Positions 9,825-17,299 are shown, counted from the stretch's first letter. The stretch is DNA of 42,039 nt from Methylobacterium aquaticum (GCF_001043915.1 NZ_LABX01000033.1:1-42039), one strand, 5' to 3'. The notes: generated by a model from the sequence alone, not told the origin. Translations and numbers: made by a program.

Positions 9825-10652
9825 GTGACGGGTTTGATGGCAGGCAAGCGCGGCCTCGTGATGGGCGTCGCGAACGACCACTCCATCGCCTGGGGCATCG
9901 CCCGGGCCCTGGCGGCCCAGGGCGCCGATCTCGCCTTCACCTATCAGGGCGAGGCGCTGGGCCGCCGGGTCGGGCCGCTGGCCGGGACGCTGGGCTCCTC
10001 CCTGGTCTTTCCCTGCGACGTCGAGGATCTGGACAGCGTCGACGCGACCTTCGCCTCCCTCGACGCGGCCTGGCCCGAGGGCTTCGACTTCGTCGTCCAC
10101 GCCATCGGCTTCTCCGACAAGTCGCAGCTCAAGGGCCGCTACGTCGACGTCACCACCCGGGAGAACTTTTCCCGCACGATGGTGATCTCGTGCTTCTCCT
10201 TCACGGAAGTGGCCCAGCGAGCGGCGACGCGGATGCGCCCCGGCGGCGCGCTGCTGACGCTCACCTACGGTGGCTCGACCCGGGTGATGCCGAACTACAA
10301 CGTGATGGGCCTCGCCAAGGCGGCGTTGGAAGCCTCGGTGCGCTACCTCGCGGCCGATCTCGGGCCCCAGGGGCTGCGGGTCAACGCGCTCTCGGCCGGC
10401 CCGGTGCGGACGCTGGCCGGCGCCGGCATCGCCGATGCCCGCCTGATGTTCAACCACCAGGCCGCCCACGCGCCCCTGCGGCGCACCGCGACGCTGGAGG
10501 ATATCGGCGGCTCGGGGCTGTACCTGCTGTCGCCGCTCTCGGGCAGCGTCACCGGCGAGGTCCACTACGTCGATTCGGGCTACAACATCATCTCGATGCC
10601 GCGGCCGGAGGTGCTGAAGGCGCAGGATGCGGCGGGGGTGACGGATGCGTGA
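9825..10652 (+). CDS. fabI: Enoyl-ACP reductase FabI
   Basis: A 275-residue NADH-dependent enoyl-ACP reductase of the atypical SDR type. The Rossmann start is GLVMGVANDHSIAWGIARAL. The active site is Tyr148, Tyr158 and Lys165 (E. coli Tyr146, Tyr156, Lys163), within MPNYNVMGLAKAALEA. VRVNALSAGPVRTLAGAGI-like C-terminal features are present as LRVNALSAGPVRTLA. The start codon is GTG at 9825, set by GGAGGA at 9813-9818 with a 6-nt spacer. Third gene of the fabABI cluster. Rhizobia commonly have a second fabI elsewhere for general synthesis, so this copy may serve the FabAB branch. Confidence 0.94.
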   Translation: MTGLMAGKRGLVMGVANDHSIAWGIARALAAQGADLAFTYQGEALGRRVGPLAGTLGSSLVFPCDVEDLDSVDATFASLDAAWPEGFDFVVHAIGFSDKSQLKGRYVDVTTRENFSRTMVISCFSFTEVAQRAATRMRPGGALLTLTYGGSTRVMPNYNVMGLAKAALEASVRYLAADLGPQGLRVNALSAGPVRTLAGAGIADARLMFNHQAAHAPLRRTATLEDIGGSGLYLLSPLSGSVTGEVHYVDSGYNIISMPRPEVLKAQDAAGVTDA

Positions 10653-10659
10653 TCGAGGG

Positions 10660-10697
10660 AAAGGCTGGGACGGAGAGTTCCAGCCTTTTCGTTGTTG
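10660..10697 (+). terminator. Intrinsic terminator after fabI
   Basis: AAAGGCTGG (10660-10668) pairs with CCAGCCTTT (10680-10688), followed by TCGTTGTT. This is the most classical rho-independent terminator in the window. Confidence 0.85.
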
Positions 10698-10781
10698 CAG
10701 GGAGGGCGTGGACGGGCACCGCTGATGACCTTGGTCCGGACAGTTCACGCACCGGATACGTGATCGGCTGGCCGGCGCAAC

Positions 10782-10813
10782 GCGAGAGCACGTCACGATC
10801 GCGCTGCAACACG
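10782..10813 (-). repeat. Partial copy of the AGAGCATTTTC intergenic repeat
   Basis: GAGAGCACGTCACGATCGCG then CTGCAAC matches the 3' part (complement) of the full repeat at 21760-21862 (AGAGCGCTTCACGATCGCGT, CGCAAT). It lies in the 593-bp gene-free stretch 10653-11245, which holds a terminator, this fragment, an inverted repeat and a longer copy at 11050-11137, and no credible gene. Confidence 0.5.
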
Positions 10814-10877
10814 GCACACGATAGCGTCTCGAGCGTGGAAAGGCCAAGCTTATTGGTCAAGATTTCCTACCGGCAAT

Positions 10878-10994
10878 CTCATCCTGAGGTGCGAACGGAG
10901 TGAGCCTCAAAGGAGAGATCCAGATAGCCCTGAGAACTCTGCAGCCCTCCTTCGAGTTCCGTCGATCTTCGATCAACTAACACCTCAGGATGAG
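10878..10994. repeat. 14-bp perfect inverted repeat bounding a ~117-bp intergenic element
   Basis: CTCATCCTGAGGTG (10878-10891) and CACCTCAGGATGAG (10981-10994) are exact complements. The left arm continues CGAACGGAGTGAGCCTCAAA, a sequence type widespread between genes in Methylobacterium and Bradyrhizobium relatives. No ORF lies inside. Confidence 0.65.
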
Positions 10995-11049
10995 GTGGAG
11001 CGTGAGAGGACCCAAAGGCCGGCAAGCTTCAGGCTGCTGTCGTGTACCG

Positions 11050-11137
11050 CGGCGCTGCCATCGCGAAGCTCTCCAGGTCTTTGATTTTGACGCATGTTCC
11101 TCGACGAGCCAGTATCCGCTTGGCGGGAGAATGCTCC
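11050..11137 (-). repeat. Near-full, diverged copy of the AGAGCATTTTC intergenic repeat
   Basis: It aligns over about 88 nt with the complement of 21760-21862. Shared blocks are ATCGCGAAGC, TTTGATTTTG(A/C)CGCAT, GACGA(G/A)CC(A/G)GTATCC and AATGCTC. It lies about 110 bp before the SUKH-like gene. Confidence 0.7.
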
Positions 11138-11245
11138 CGGCAGAATGCGGGCTGCAACGCTTCGCATGATGGCGGCGTCGGCAACCGGCCTTGTATCGCG
11201 ATGCGGCTTGGCTTTGGTCAGTGGGTCTCTAGCTGGAGAACCGCA

Positions 11246-11908
11246 ATGTCGAATCTGCGCGAAGCCGTCATCGCCTCGTTGCCGCCGGGGATGGCCCTGC
11301 CCGAGCCGATCGACCGGCTGCTCGCCTGGATGGATGTCAACGGCTTCGCACGGCGTATGCGGCGCAGCGGCACCCTCTACGCGCAGCTCTCCGCCCCCGA
11401 CGACCCGGAGCCGGCCTCATCTATCGTGTCCATCGCCCCATCCGAGCCCGACTATGTCGAAGGTTGGGTCGGCTCCGACCCGGCGGCCCGCGACCGGCTC
11501 GCCAACCTCGTGCGCACCGGCGGCGATGGCTCCTATGCCTGCCTGTGGCGCGATGATGCCGGCGGGACCCGCTTCGTGCATCTCGGCTCCGGATCGGGCT
11601 CGACGATGCTCTGCACCCTGACCACCGATCCGGTCGACTTCCTGCGGCTCCTGGCGATCGGCTACGTCGAGCTGTGCTGGCCTGAGCAGTTCCCCTTCGC
11701 GCCGGAGGACGTCGACGAGGATGCCGTTAGGGCACCAGCCCGCCTGCGGCGCTGGGTCGAGCAGGAGTTCGGCGTCGCAATCCCCCGCACCGCGTCCGAG
11801 ATCGTGCCACGCCCCCGATCGATGGATGACGACGATGATGGCGGTGATCCCTTCGTCATCTGGCTGCGGGCGGCACAGGAGGCGCGCGACGCAGGAGGCG
11901 GGGCCTGA
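11246..11908 (+). CDS. SMI1/KNR4 (SUKH)-like protein of unknown role
   Basis: A 220-residue soluble acidic protein starting MSNLREAVIASLPPGMAL. The second half, with VHLGSGSGSTMLCTLTTDPV then DFLRLLAIGYVELCWPEQF, RRWVEQEFGVAIP, TASEIV and a final DPFVIWL, resembles bacterial SUKH-superfamily proteins. Many of these are immunity proteins for polymorphic toxins. No toxin gene is adjacent, so an immunity role is unsupported here. GGAGAA at 11235-11240 sets the ATG at 11246. An Asp-rich run (SMDDDDDGGD) near the C-terminus is a linker. It is surrounded by repeat copies. The family assignment is from pattern only. Confidence 0.55.
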   Translation: MSNLREAVIASLPPGMALPEPIDRLLAWMDVNGFARRMRRSGTLYAQLSAPDDPEPASSIVSIAPSEPDYVEGWVGSDPAARDRLANLVRTGGDGSYACLWRDDAGGTRFVHLGSGSGSTMLCTLTTDPVDFLRLLAIGYVELCWPEQFPFAPEDVDEDAVRAPARLRRWVEQEFGVAIPRTASEIVPRPRSMDDDDDGGDPFVIWLRAAQEARDAGGGA

Positions 11909-12029
11909 ACGACCCGTCGAGGATCCGATGCATCGGCCGCCCCTGGATTGCGAGGGACGGCTTGGGGGCGCCGACTTGGCCTGGGGCGAGCGATGGCAGT
12001 AGGTTGCCGCGGAGGAGATGACCGAAGGC

Positions 12030-12605
12030 ATGATGGAACGATCGACGATCCTCGCGGCTGGAGCTCTTGTTGCGGCGTGGTCGATCTCGCCAGCGAGCGC
12101 AGCCGAGTTCCAGGATCCCAAGACGGGTTTCTCGCTCACGGTGCCGGCAGGGTTCGTCCTCAAGTCGCCCCGTAGCGACGCCAAGCACGACTTCCTCATC
12201 GACGTGGTCAGCCTGACCGGTCAGCCACCCACCGCCGGAAACGAGGAGGCGGTTTGCGCCGTCGGCTTCATCCGGTTCGCGAAGGGCTCCGTCGCTTCGC
12301 AGGCAGACCTCAACGCGATGCCGGCGCGCCAGAAGATGGCGCTGGACATAAGGAGGACGCTTCCTGGCCAGGGGATGGCGCCGCAGGTGATGCAGGCCAT
12401 CCCGAGCGAGGCATATGCCGGCTTCGAGATCGTCTCGAAGCCGACGCTCGGACCGGACCATGAGAACGTCAGCATCTACACGGCCATCATGGATCGGGTG
12501 GTTGGACGAACGAACGTCATCTGCGTGACGACGAAACAGGCCCTGCCCGACGCATACCCGGTGTTCCGCGTGATCCGGGACGGGACGCGCCCGCCCGCCG
12601 AGTAG
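12030..12605 (+). CDS. Hypothetical exported protein
   Basis: About 191 residues with a clear signal peptide (MMERSTILAAGALVAAWSIS, then PASAAEF, cleavage after ASA). The mature part begins FQDPKTGFSLTVPAGF, like other small periplasmic proteins that start with a 'DPK-GFSL-PPGF' block, and contains two cysteines (CAVGF, VICVTT) that could form a disulfide. No enzyme motif is seen. The start is uncertain: ATGs at 12018, 12030 and 12033 are in frame. GGAGGAG at 12011-12017 is too close to the first, and GAAGG at 12024-12028 precedes the others. It follows the SUKH-like gene by 121 nt on the same strand. I do not recognise the function. Confidence 0.75.
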   Translation: MMERSTILAAGALVAAWSISPASAAEFQDPKTGFSLTVPAGFVLKSPRSDAKHDFLIDVVSLTGQPPTAGNEEAVCAVGFIRFAKGSVASQADLNAMPARQKMALDIRRTLPGQGMAPQVMQAIPSEAYAGFEIVSKPTLGPDHENVSIYTAIMDRVVGRTNVICVTTKQALPDAYPVFRVIRDGTRPPAE

Positions 12606-12750
12606 GGGAGGAGGCTCTGCTGGCGCGGGAGGCGATCACGGAGGTCGCCGGCGGTGACGACGATATCAGGCAGGGCCTCGGCCTGTCCCGTGATGGGATA
12701 GCCTGCCCCTCCGGTCTCGCGAGGGCGACGTCGTCCTTTGCTTTGAAAAC

Positions 12751-12810
12751 GCTGTGAAATCAAATACCTGGAGAGATTCGCGGTTGCAGCGCGATCGCAA
12801 AGTGCTCCAG
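12751..12810 (+). repeat. Partial copy of the AGAGCATTTTC intergenic repeat
   Basis: GAAATCAAATACCTGGAGAG then ATTCGCGGTTGC and GCGATCGCAAAGTGCTCCAG follow the right half of the full copy at 21760-21862. It lies in the 295-bp gap before the DUF427 gene; the rest of that gap shows nothing recognisable. Confidence 0.6.
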
Positions 12811-12900
12811 TCGCGTCGTCCCTTGTCATTCCGAGGCAGCACGACCCTTTACGGGGCAACGTGTTGTCAAAACAATGAGGCGCATGAGGAGAGCAAGACG

Positions 12901-13404
12901 ATGCGGCACACCCACCCCAGGCCCGATCCAGCTGGCCCCGGCCAGGAAAGCGTCTGGGATTATCCCCGGCCGCCCCGGCTGGAGCCCGTGCCCGAGCGCC
13001 TGCGCGTCGTCTTCGACGGCATCACCATCGCCGACACAATCCGAGGCTGGCGGGTGCTCGAAACCTCCCACCCGCCGACCTACTACCTGCATCCCGACGA
13101 CATCCGGCCCGGGGCACTGGTCCCGGCCGGCGGGGGCTCGGTCTGCGAGTGGAAGGGGCGGGCGCAGTATTTCGACGTGGTCGGCCCGCACAGGCGGGCG
13201 GAGCGCGTCGCCTGGGCCTATCCGCGGCCGACCGCGGCTTTCGCGGCGCTGGCTGGCCATGTCGCGGTCTATGCCGGGCCGATGGATGCCTGCTTCGTCG
13301 GCGACGAGCGTGTCACGCCGCAGCCCGGCGGCTTCTATGGCGGCTGGATCACCCCACACATCGTCGGCCCGTTCAAGGGCGAGCCCGGCACGATGGGGTG
13401 GTGA
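12901..13404 (+). CDS. DUF427 domain-containing protein
   Basis: A 167-residue protein of the DUF427 family (small beta-rich proteins of unknown function, widespread in bacteria and fungi). The pattern is RVVFDGITIADTIRGWRVLE, THPPTYYLHPDDI-like (SHPPTYYLHPDDIRPGAL), SVCEWKGRAQYFDV, VAWAYPRPT, VAVYAGPMDACFVGDERV and a C-terminal FYGGWITPHIVGPFKG. No signal peptide. GAGGAG at 12886-12891 precedes the ATG at 12901. It is convergent with the HD-GYP gene, only 15 nt between the two stops. Confidence 0.88.
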   Translation: MRHTHPRPDPAGPGQESVWDYPRPPRLEPVPERLRVVFDGITIADTIRGWRVLETSHPPTYYLHPDDIRPGALVPAGGGSVCEWKGRAQYFDVVGPHRRAERVAWAYPRPTAAFAALAGHVAVYAGPMDACFVGDERVTPQPGGFYGGWITPHIVGPFKGEPGTMGW

Positions 13405-13419
13405 GCGCCACCCCCGCCG

Positions 13420-14469
13420 TCACGCCGCCCGTTCCGCCGACCGCTCCTGCACCAGGGCCACCACGTCGTCCCAGCGCGACAGGAACGCCGCGACGCAATC
13501 GGGATCGAAATGCGCCCCCGATTGCTCCTCCAGGAAGCGCCGCGCCCGCTCCAGCGGCCAGCCGGGCTTGTAGACCCGGGCCGAGATCAGGGCGTCGAAC
13601 ACGTCCGCCACCGCGGTGATCCGGCCGGGGAGGGGGATCTCGGTGCCCTTGAGCCCCTGCGGGTAGCCGGCGCCGTCCCAGCGCTCGTGATGGGTCAGCG
13701 CGATCTCGGCGGCGAGCCGCAGCAGGCGGGACGGGCTGTCGTGCAGCATCCGGTAGCCGCGCAGGGCATGCTGCATCATCTCGCAGCGCTCCGGCTCGGT
13801 GAGGGGGCCGGGCTTGTGCAGGATGCTGTCGGCGACGCCGATCTTGCCGATGTCGTGCATGGTGGAGGCGAGCGCGATGTCGTTGCCCTCCTCCTCCGAC
13901 AGGCCGAGCCCGTCGGCGATGGCGAGCACGCAGCCGGCGACGCGGGTCAGGTGGTCCCCGGCCTGGTCGTCGCGGAACTCGGCGGCGAGCATCAGGCGGC
14001 GGATGATCTCGCGCTCGCGCTCCTGCTTCTCGGCCGCCGCCCGCTCGACCTCGCGGGACAGGGCGAGGGCCTGGCTCTCGACGGCGCCCTGGGCGCGGGC
14101 GAGCGCCATCAGGTTGCGGCCGCGCAGGGCCAGGTCCGAGGCGTCGAGGGGCGGCAGCACCACGTCGGTGGCGCCGGCCTCCAGGCCGCGGCGGCGGGCC
14201 TCGGCCGGGTCGCCCTCGGCGATGAGCAGGATCGAGGTGTGGGCGAGATGCGGCTTCAGGCGCAACGCCCGGATCAGCCCCGGCGCGTCGAGGCCCGGCC
14301 AAGCCTCGATCAGCACCAGTTCGGCGGAGTGGGTCGCGAGGGCCGCCAGCACCGTGCCGGCGTCGCAAGCCAGGAGAGTCGGGACGCCTGCCGCGAACAG
14401 CCGTGTCAGCCCGCCGGGATCGGGCCGGGCCGTGACGACCACGACGGCGGGATCGGCTGCATTGGTCAT
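13420..14469 (-). CDS. HD-GYP domain protein with degenerate receiver domain
   Basis: 349 residues. N-terminal receiver-like fold at about 7-120, a charged coiled coil at 125-160, and an HD-GYP domain at about 160-340 with Glu164, His173, HDIGKIG (His205-Asp206), HHER and GYPQGLKG (268-275). HD-GYP proteins hydrolyse cyclic di-GMP, and those key residues are intact. The receiver is odd: the acidic pair near its start is missing (VVVVTARPD), the phospho-acceptor Asp is Glu55 (LVLIEAW), and the conserved Thr and Lys are absent. It is thus unlikely to be phosphorylated. The ATG at 14469 has GGGGA just upstream; the frame is open to 14607 without support. No partner kinase is adjacent. Confidence 0.88.
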   Translation of the reverse strand: MTNAADPAVVVVTARPDPGGLTRLFAAGVPTLLACDAGTVLAALATHSAELVLIEAWPGLDAPGLIRALRLKPHLAHTSILLIAEGDPAEARRRGLEAGATDVVLPPLDASDLALRGRNLMALARAQGAVESQALALSREVERAAAEKQEREREIIRRLMLAAEFRDDQAGDHLTRVAGCVLAIADGLGLSEEEGNDIALASTMHDIGKIGVADSILHKPGPLTEPERCEMMQHALRGYRMLHDSPSRLLRLAAEIALTHHERWDGAGYPQGLKGTEIPLPGRITAVADVFDALISARVYKPGWPLERARRFLEEQSGAHFDPDCVAAFLSRWDDVVALVQERSAERAA

Positions 14470-14642
14470 GGTCCCCGGATGTCCTTTCCGTGCCCGATGA
14501 GGGCGCACATTACCGCGACTTGATAAAGCATCCTTTAAGCTTCCACGCCGCCGCGGCGCACGGAAGGCCCGGCGCCGGACTGACGCAAAACTTTGATCTG
14601 GCTCCATTTTCTGACCGGAATCGGGGCCCCCGGCAAGGCGGC

Positions 14643-15209
14643 TCAGATGGTGAAATCCGCGCCGGCCCGCGGGCCGGCGACCTTGGCGGCGTCGGCCCGG
14701 CCGCAGAGATCCTCCACGGTCACCGAATCGAGCACCGCAAGGTACGCGCCGGCCGCCTCCGCCACCAGGGGGGCGACGACCAGACCGGCGATGTCGTGGC
14801 CGGGGACGCCTTCGCCCTCCAGGTTCCGGTCCTGGCTCCGGTCTTGGCTCCGATCTTGGCTCCGGTCCTGGCCCAGCACCGCCCGGGCGATGTCCCCGGC
14901 GCTGATGCGGCGGCGCTCGCGGGCGAGCTCGTAGCCGCCATGCGGCCCGCGCAGGCCCTTGAGCAGGCCGTGATGCACCAGGGCTTGCAACACCGCCTCC
15001 AGGTGGCGGGGCGGCAGGGCGTGGCGCGCCGCGAGCGCCTTGGCGCTCACCGGCTGGGGCCGGGCATGGAGCGCGATGTCCACCATCGCGGCAAGCGCGA
15101 GGGCCAGGCGCGGCGGGGCCAGAGCCGGGCCCGCTCCGGGGCGCGGGGGATGGATGACCGCGTCCAAGCGCGTCTCAGCCGCGGCCGGTGGAGCCGAAGC
15201 CGCCGGCAC
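14643..15209 (-). CDS. Rrf2-family transcriptional regulator with a (QDRS)4 insertion
   Basis: 188 residues. The Rrf2 winged helix spans about 33-110 (AAMVDIALHARPQPVSAKAL, PPRHLEAVLQALVHHGLLKG, LRGPHGGYELARERRRIS). After ARAVLG comes a tetrapeptide repeat, QDRS four times (residues 114-129), encoded by four 12-bp tandem units at 14825-14872, exactly where iron-sulfur Rrf2 proteins carry their cysteine cluster. Only one cysteine (EDLCGRAD) remains near the end, so an Fe-S cluster is unlikely. The start is uncertain: the GTG at 15209 gives a 35-nt overlap with dut and an unusually long N-terminus. It is probably co-transcribed with dut. Confidence 0.8.
   Translation of the reverse strand: MPAASAPPAAAETRLDAVIHPPRPGAGPALAPPRLALALAAMVDIALHARPQPVSAKALAARHALPPRHLEAVLQALVHHGLLKGLRGPHGGYELARERRRISAGDIARAVLGQDRSQDRSQDRSQDRNLEGEGVPGHDIAGLVVAPLVAEAAGAYLAVLDSVTVEDLCGRADAAKVAGPRAGADFTI
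14825..14872 (+). repeat. 12-bp tandem repeat, four copies, inside the Rrf2 gene
   Basis: Unit TCCGGTCCTGGC, with copies 2 and 3 as TCCGGTCTTGGC and TCCGATCTTGGC. The variants are synonymous in the coding strand (QDRS each time). Unit length is a multiple of three, so copy-number changes keep the frame. Confidence 0.9.
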
Positions 15210-15654
15210 CGCGGGCGCCGGCCTCCGGCACCGGAAACGCCTCGACCACCCGCAGGGCGGGCCGCACGATCCGGGTGAAGACGAGCTGGGCGATGCGCTC
15301 GCCCGGCTCCACCGTCAGGGGCGCGCGCCCCGGCGGGTTGCGGTTCCAGGCCGAGATCATCAGCGGGCCCTCGTAATCCGCGTCGATCACCCCGACGGCG
15401 TTGCCGAGGACCAGCCCCTCGCGATGGCCCAGCCCCGAGCGCGGATACACCATGGCGCACCAGTCGGGATCGCGGATCGCCAGGGCGAAGCCGGCCGGGA
15501 TCAGGGTCGGCGGCCCCAGCGGTTCCAGGACGAGGGGGGCGTCGAGGCAGGCATGGAGGTCGAGCCCGGCGGCGAGCGCCGAGCCCCAGCGCGGAAAGCC
15601 CCATCCGGGCAGGCGCGGGTCGAGGATCCGGACCGCGACGTCGAGGCCGCTCAT
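15175..15654 (-). CDS. dut: dUTP diphosphatase (dUTPase)
   Basis: A 159-residue trimeric dUTPase that hydrolyses dUTP to dUMP and diphosphate. All five motifs are present in order: AGLDLHA, PRSGLGHREGL, GVIDADYEGPLMI, PGERIAQLVF and the C-terminal GAGGFGSTG that closes over the active site. Its ATG overlaps the stop of the upstream CitE-like gene by 4 nt (15651-15654), so the two are translationally coupled. The stop lies inside the upstream end of the Rrf2 reading frame. Length and motifs are normal. Confidence 0.95.
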   Translation of the reverse strand: MSGLDVAVRILDPRLPGWGFPRWGSALAAGLDLHACLDAPLVLEPLGPPTLIPAGFALAIRDPDWCAMVYPRSGLGHREGLVLGNAVGVIDADYEGPLMISAWNRNPPGRAPLTVEPGERIAQLVFTRIVRPALRVVEAFPVPEAGARGAGGFGSTGRG

Positions 15655-16520
15655 CCGCGGCGCCCCGCCTGGCCCGCCAGGGCCTCCGCCAGGGCGACGA
15701 GCCGGCGCGCCTCGTCCGCCTCGCGGCGCAGGACCGTGCGGCCGTGATGGGCGATGCCGGCCTGTCCCCTTGCCTCCGGCGCGTCGAAGGCGGCGACGAG
15801 CGCCCGGGCGGCGGAGACCGCCTCCGGATCGGGTGCGAAGGCCGCCTCGGCCCGGCGGGCGCCGGCGGGCGCGGTCACCACCGCGCCGTCGAAGCCGAGG
15901 CCGCGGGCGCGGCCGGTATCGAGCCGGTCGGCGGGGTCGAGCAGCACGTCGAGGTCGTGGGCGCGGGCGGCGGCGAGCGCCGTGGCGAGCCAGGCGAGCA
16001 ACGGGCCGGCCTCCGGCGCGCCGGGCGGCAGCCGGCCTTCGCGGGCGAGCGCCCCGGCATCGACGACCAGGCAGGCGAGCCGTGCATCAACGTCCCGCAC
16101 CGCGCTCGCCACGGCCTCCGCCGCCAGGATGCCGAGCGGCGTGTCGAGGCCGGCCCAGAGGCGGACCCGCTCCGGGGCGTGGAGCCGGCGCAGGCGGCTG
16201 CCGATCCCGGCGAGATCTTCCGGCTCCTCGACCCGCGGCACCAGCACGGCGTCGGGCCCGGCCTGCGCCACCGCGGCGAGGTCGGCCTCGCCCCAGGGGG
16301 TGTCGAGCCCGTTGATCCGCACCACCCGCTCGCCGGCGGCGAAGCCGCCCTCGCGCAGGCAGGCGGCGAGGCGGACCCGTCCCGCCTCCTTGTCCGCCGG
16401 AGGGAGAGAATCGGCGAGGTCGAGGATCAGCGCGTCGGCGGGCTCCGACCGTGCCGCCGCCAGGGCGGTCGCGGTGGCCGGCACCAGAAGGGCGCTGCGG
16501 CGGGGGCGGATGTCGGTCAT
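15651..16520 (-). CDS. CitE-like (HpcH/HpaI aldolase, citrate lyase beta) protein with replaced active-site residues
   Basis: 289 residues, full length for the CitE-like family of acyl-CoA lyases. The fold signatures are kept: PRRSALLVPATATALAAA, VVRINGLDTPWGEADLAAVA with substrate Arg68, PDAVLVPRVE. Several functional positions are changed. The usual LEDA is LADS (Ala36), the Mg-binding ET in 'W-mIETPLG' is Asp126 (LDTPLG), the 'LGTNDLAKE' block reads VVDAGALARE, and 'GFDGKTLIHPxQ' reads GFDGAVVTAPAG. I infer loss or change of catalysis. It is coupled to dut by a 4-nt overlap and may share regulation with the GntR gene 55 nt upstream. Confidence 0.85.
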   Translation of the reverse strand: MTDIRPRRSALLVPATATALAAARSEPADALILDLADSLPPADKEAGRVRLAACLREGGFAAGERVVRINGLDTPWGEADLAAVAQAGPDAVLVPRVEEPEDLAGIGSRLRRLHAPERVRLWAGLDTPLGILAAEAVASAVRDVDARLACLVVDAGALAREGRLPPGAPEAGPLLAWLATALAAARAHDLDVLLDPADRLDTGRARGLGFDGAVVTAPAGARRAEAAFAPDPEAVSAARALVAAFDAPEARGQAGIAHHGRTVLRREADEARRLVALAEALAGQAGRRG

Positions 16521-16575
16521 CGGTCGCGTGACTCCCCGAAAGGCGGCGCATCTATGCCCCGGCGCGGGCCGTCCG

Positions 16576-17229
16576 TCACCCCAGCCGAGATGCCATGGTC
16601 CGGGCGAAGGACTCGATATGGGCGGTCATCGCCGCCGCCGCGCCATCGGGGTCGCGCCGGCGCAAGGCGTCGCGGATCGCCGCATGCTCCTGCGCCACCT
16701 CGGCGAGGTGGTCGCCGGTGGCGAGCGACAGGGCCCAGAACCGCACCGAACGCCCGTGCAGCCCGGCCAGCACCTCGGCGAGCACCCGGTTGCCGGATGC
16801 CTCGGCGATCACCGCATGGAACAGCCGATCCGCTTCGAGGACCCCATCGAGATCCGCCGGCGCCGCCGCCAGGATGGCGTCGAGCCGTGCCAGCGCCGTC
16901 TCGCCGATCCGCCCGGCAGCAAGCGCCGAGCAAGGCGGCTCGGTGAGGCGGCGCACCTCGATCAGGTGGGCGAAGTCGTCCATCGAGAGGGGCTGCACCA
17001 GCACGCCCTTGCGGGGCAGGATCCGCACCAGCCCCTCGTGCATCAGCCGATGCAGAGCCTGGTTCACCGGCGTGCGGCCGAGGCCCAATTCGGCGCAGAG
17101 GCCGGCCTCGTTCAGCGCGTCGCCGGGCTTCAGCCTTAAGGACACGATGTCGTCCTTCAGCCGCCGGTAGGCGCGCTCGTTCTGCGACAAGGTTGGGCAC
17201 GAACCTGCACGCGCTTTGGCCACCGACAC
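16576..17229 (-). CDS. GntR/FCD-family transcriptional regulator
   Basis: 217 residues. Winged helix-turn-helix at about 18-80 (NERAYRRLKDDIVSLRLKPG, GRTPVNQALHRLMHEGLVRI, PRKGVLV) and an FCD domain at about 90-210 with metal-ligand candidates Asp134, His138, His182 and His204. FCD regulators usually sense organic acids and control the adjacent catabolic operon. Here the divergent MFS/DUF2848/amidase operon starts 132 bp away. The start is GTG at 17229, with GGAG close upstream (short spacer), so the exact start is uncertain. A candidate operator lies at 17286-17299. Confidence 0.87.
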   Translation of the reverse strand: MSVAKARAGSCPTLSQNERAYRRLKDDIVSLRLKPGDALNEAGLCAELGLGRTPVNQALHRLMHEGLVRILPRKGVLVQPLSMDDFAHLIEVRRLTEPPCSALAAGRIGETALARLDAILAAAPADLDGVLEADRLFHAVIAEASGNRVLAEVLAGLHGRSVRFWALSLATGDHLAEVAQEHAAIRDALRRRDPDGAAAAMTAHIESFARTMASRLG

Positions 17230-17285
17230 CGCTCCGCTCGACTGACCGCCCCTTTACCACGAGGTACGCCCGGCTTGGACCCGCT

Positions 17286-17299
17286 TGTGAAATATCACA
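17286..17299. promoter_or_regulatory. Candidate operator palindrome between GntR gene and MFS operon
   Basis: TGTGAAATATCACA: 5-bp arms TGTGA/TCACA around a 4-nt centre, the only good palindrome in the 131-bp divergent gap. It could bind the GntR/FCD regulator. It also resembles a CRP/FNR-type half-site pair, so the binder is not certain. Confidence 0.5.

Noticed and set aside
14825..14872. CRISPR-like or satellite array
   Set aside because: The units are 12 bp, contiguous without spacers and inside a coding frame, so it is an ordinary coding tandem repeat.
17286..17299. Definite CRP/FNR binding site
   Set aside because: TGTGA-N4-TCACA has too short a spacer (4 rather than 6) for a standard CRP site. 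A GntR/FCD operator is at least as likely, so only a generic operator is reported.
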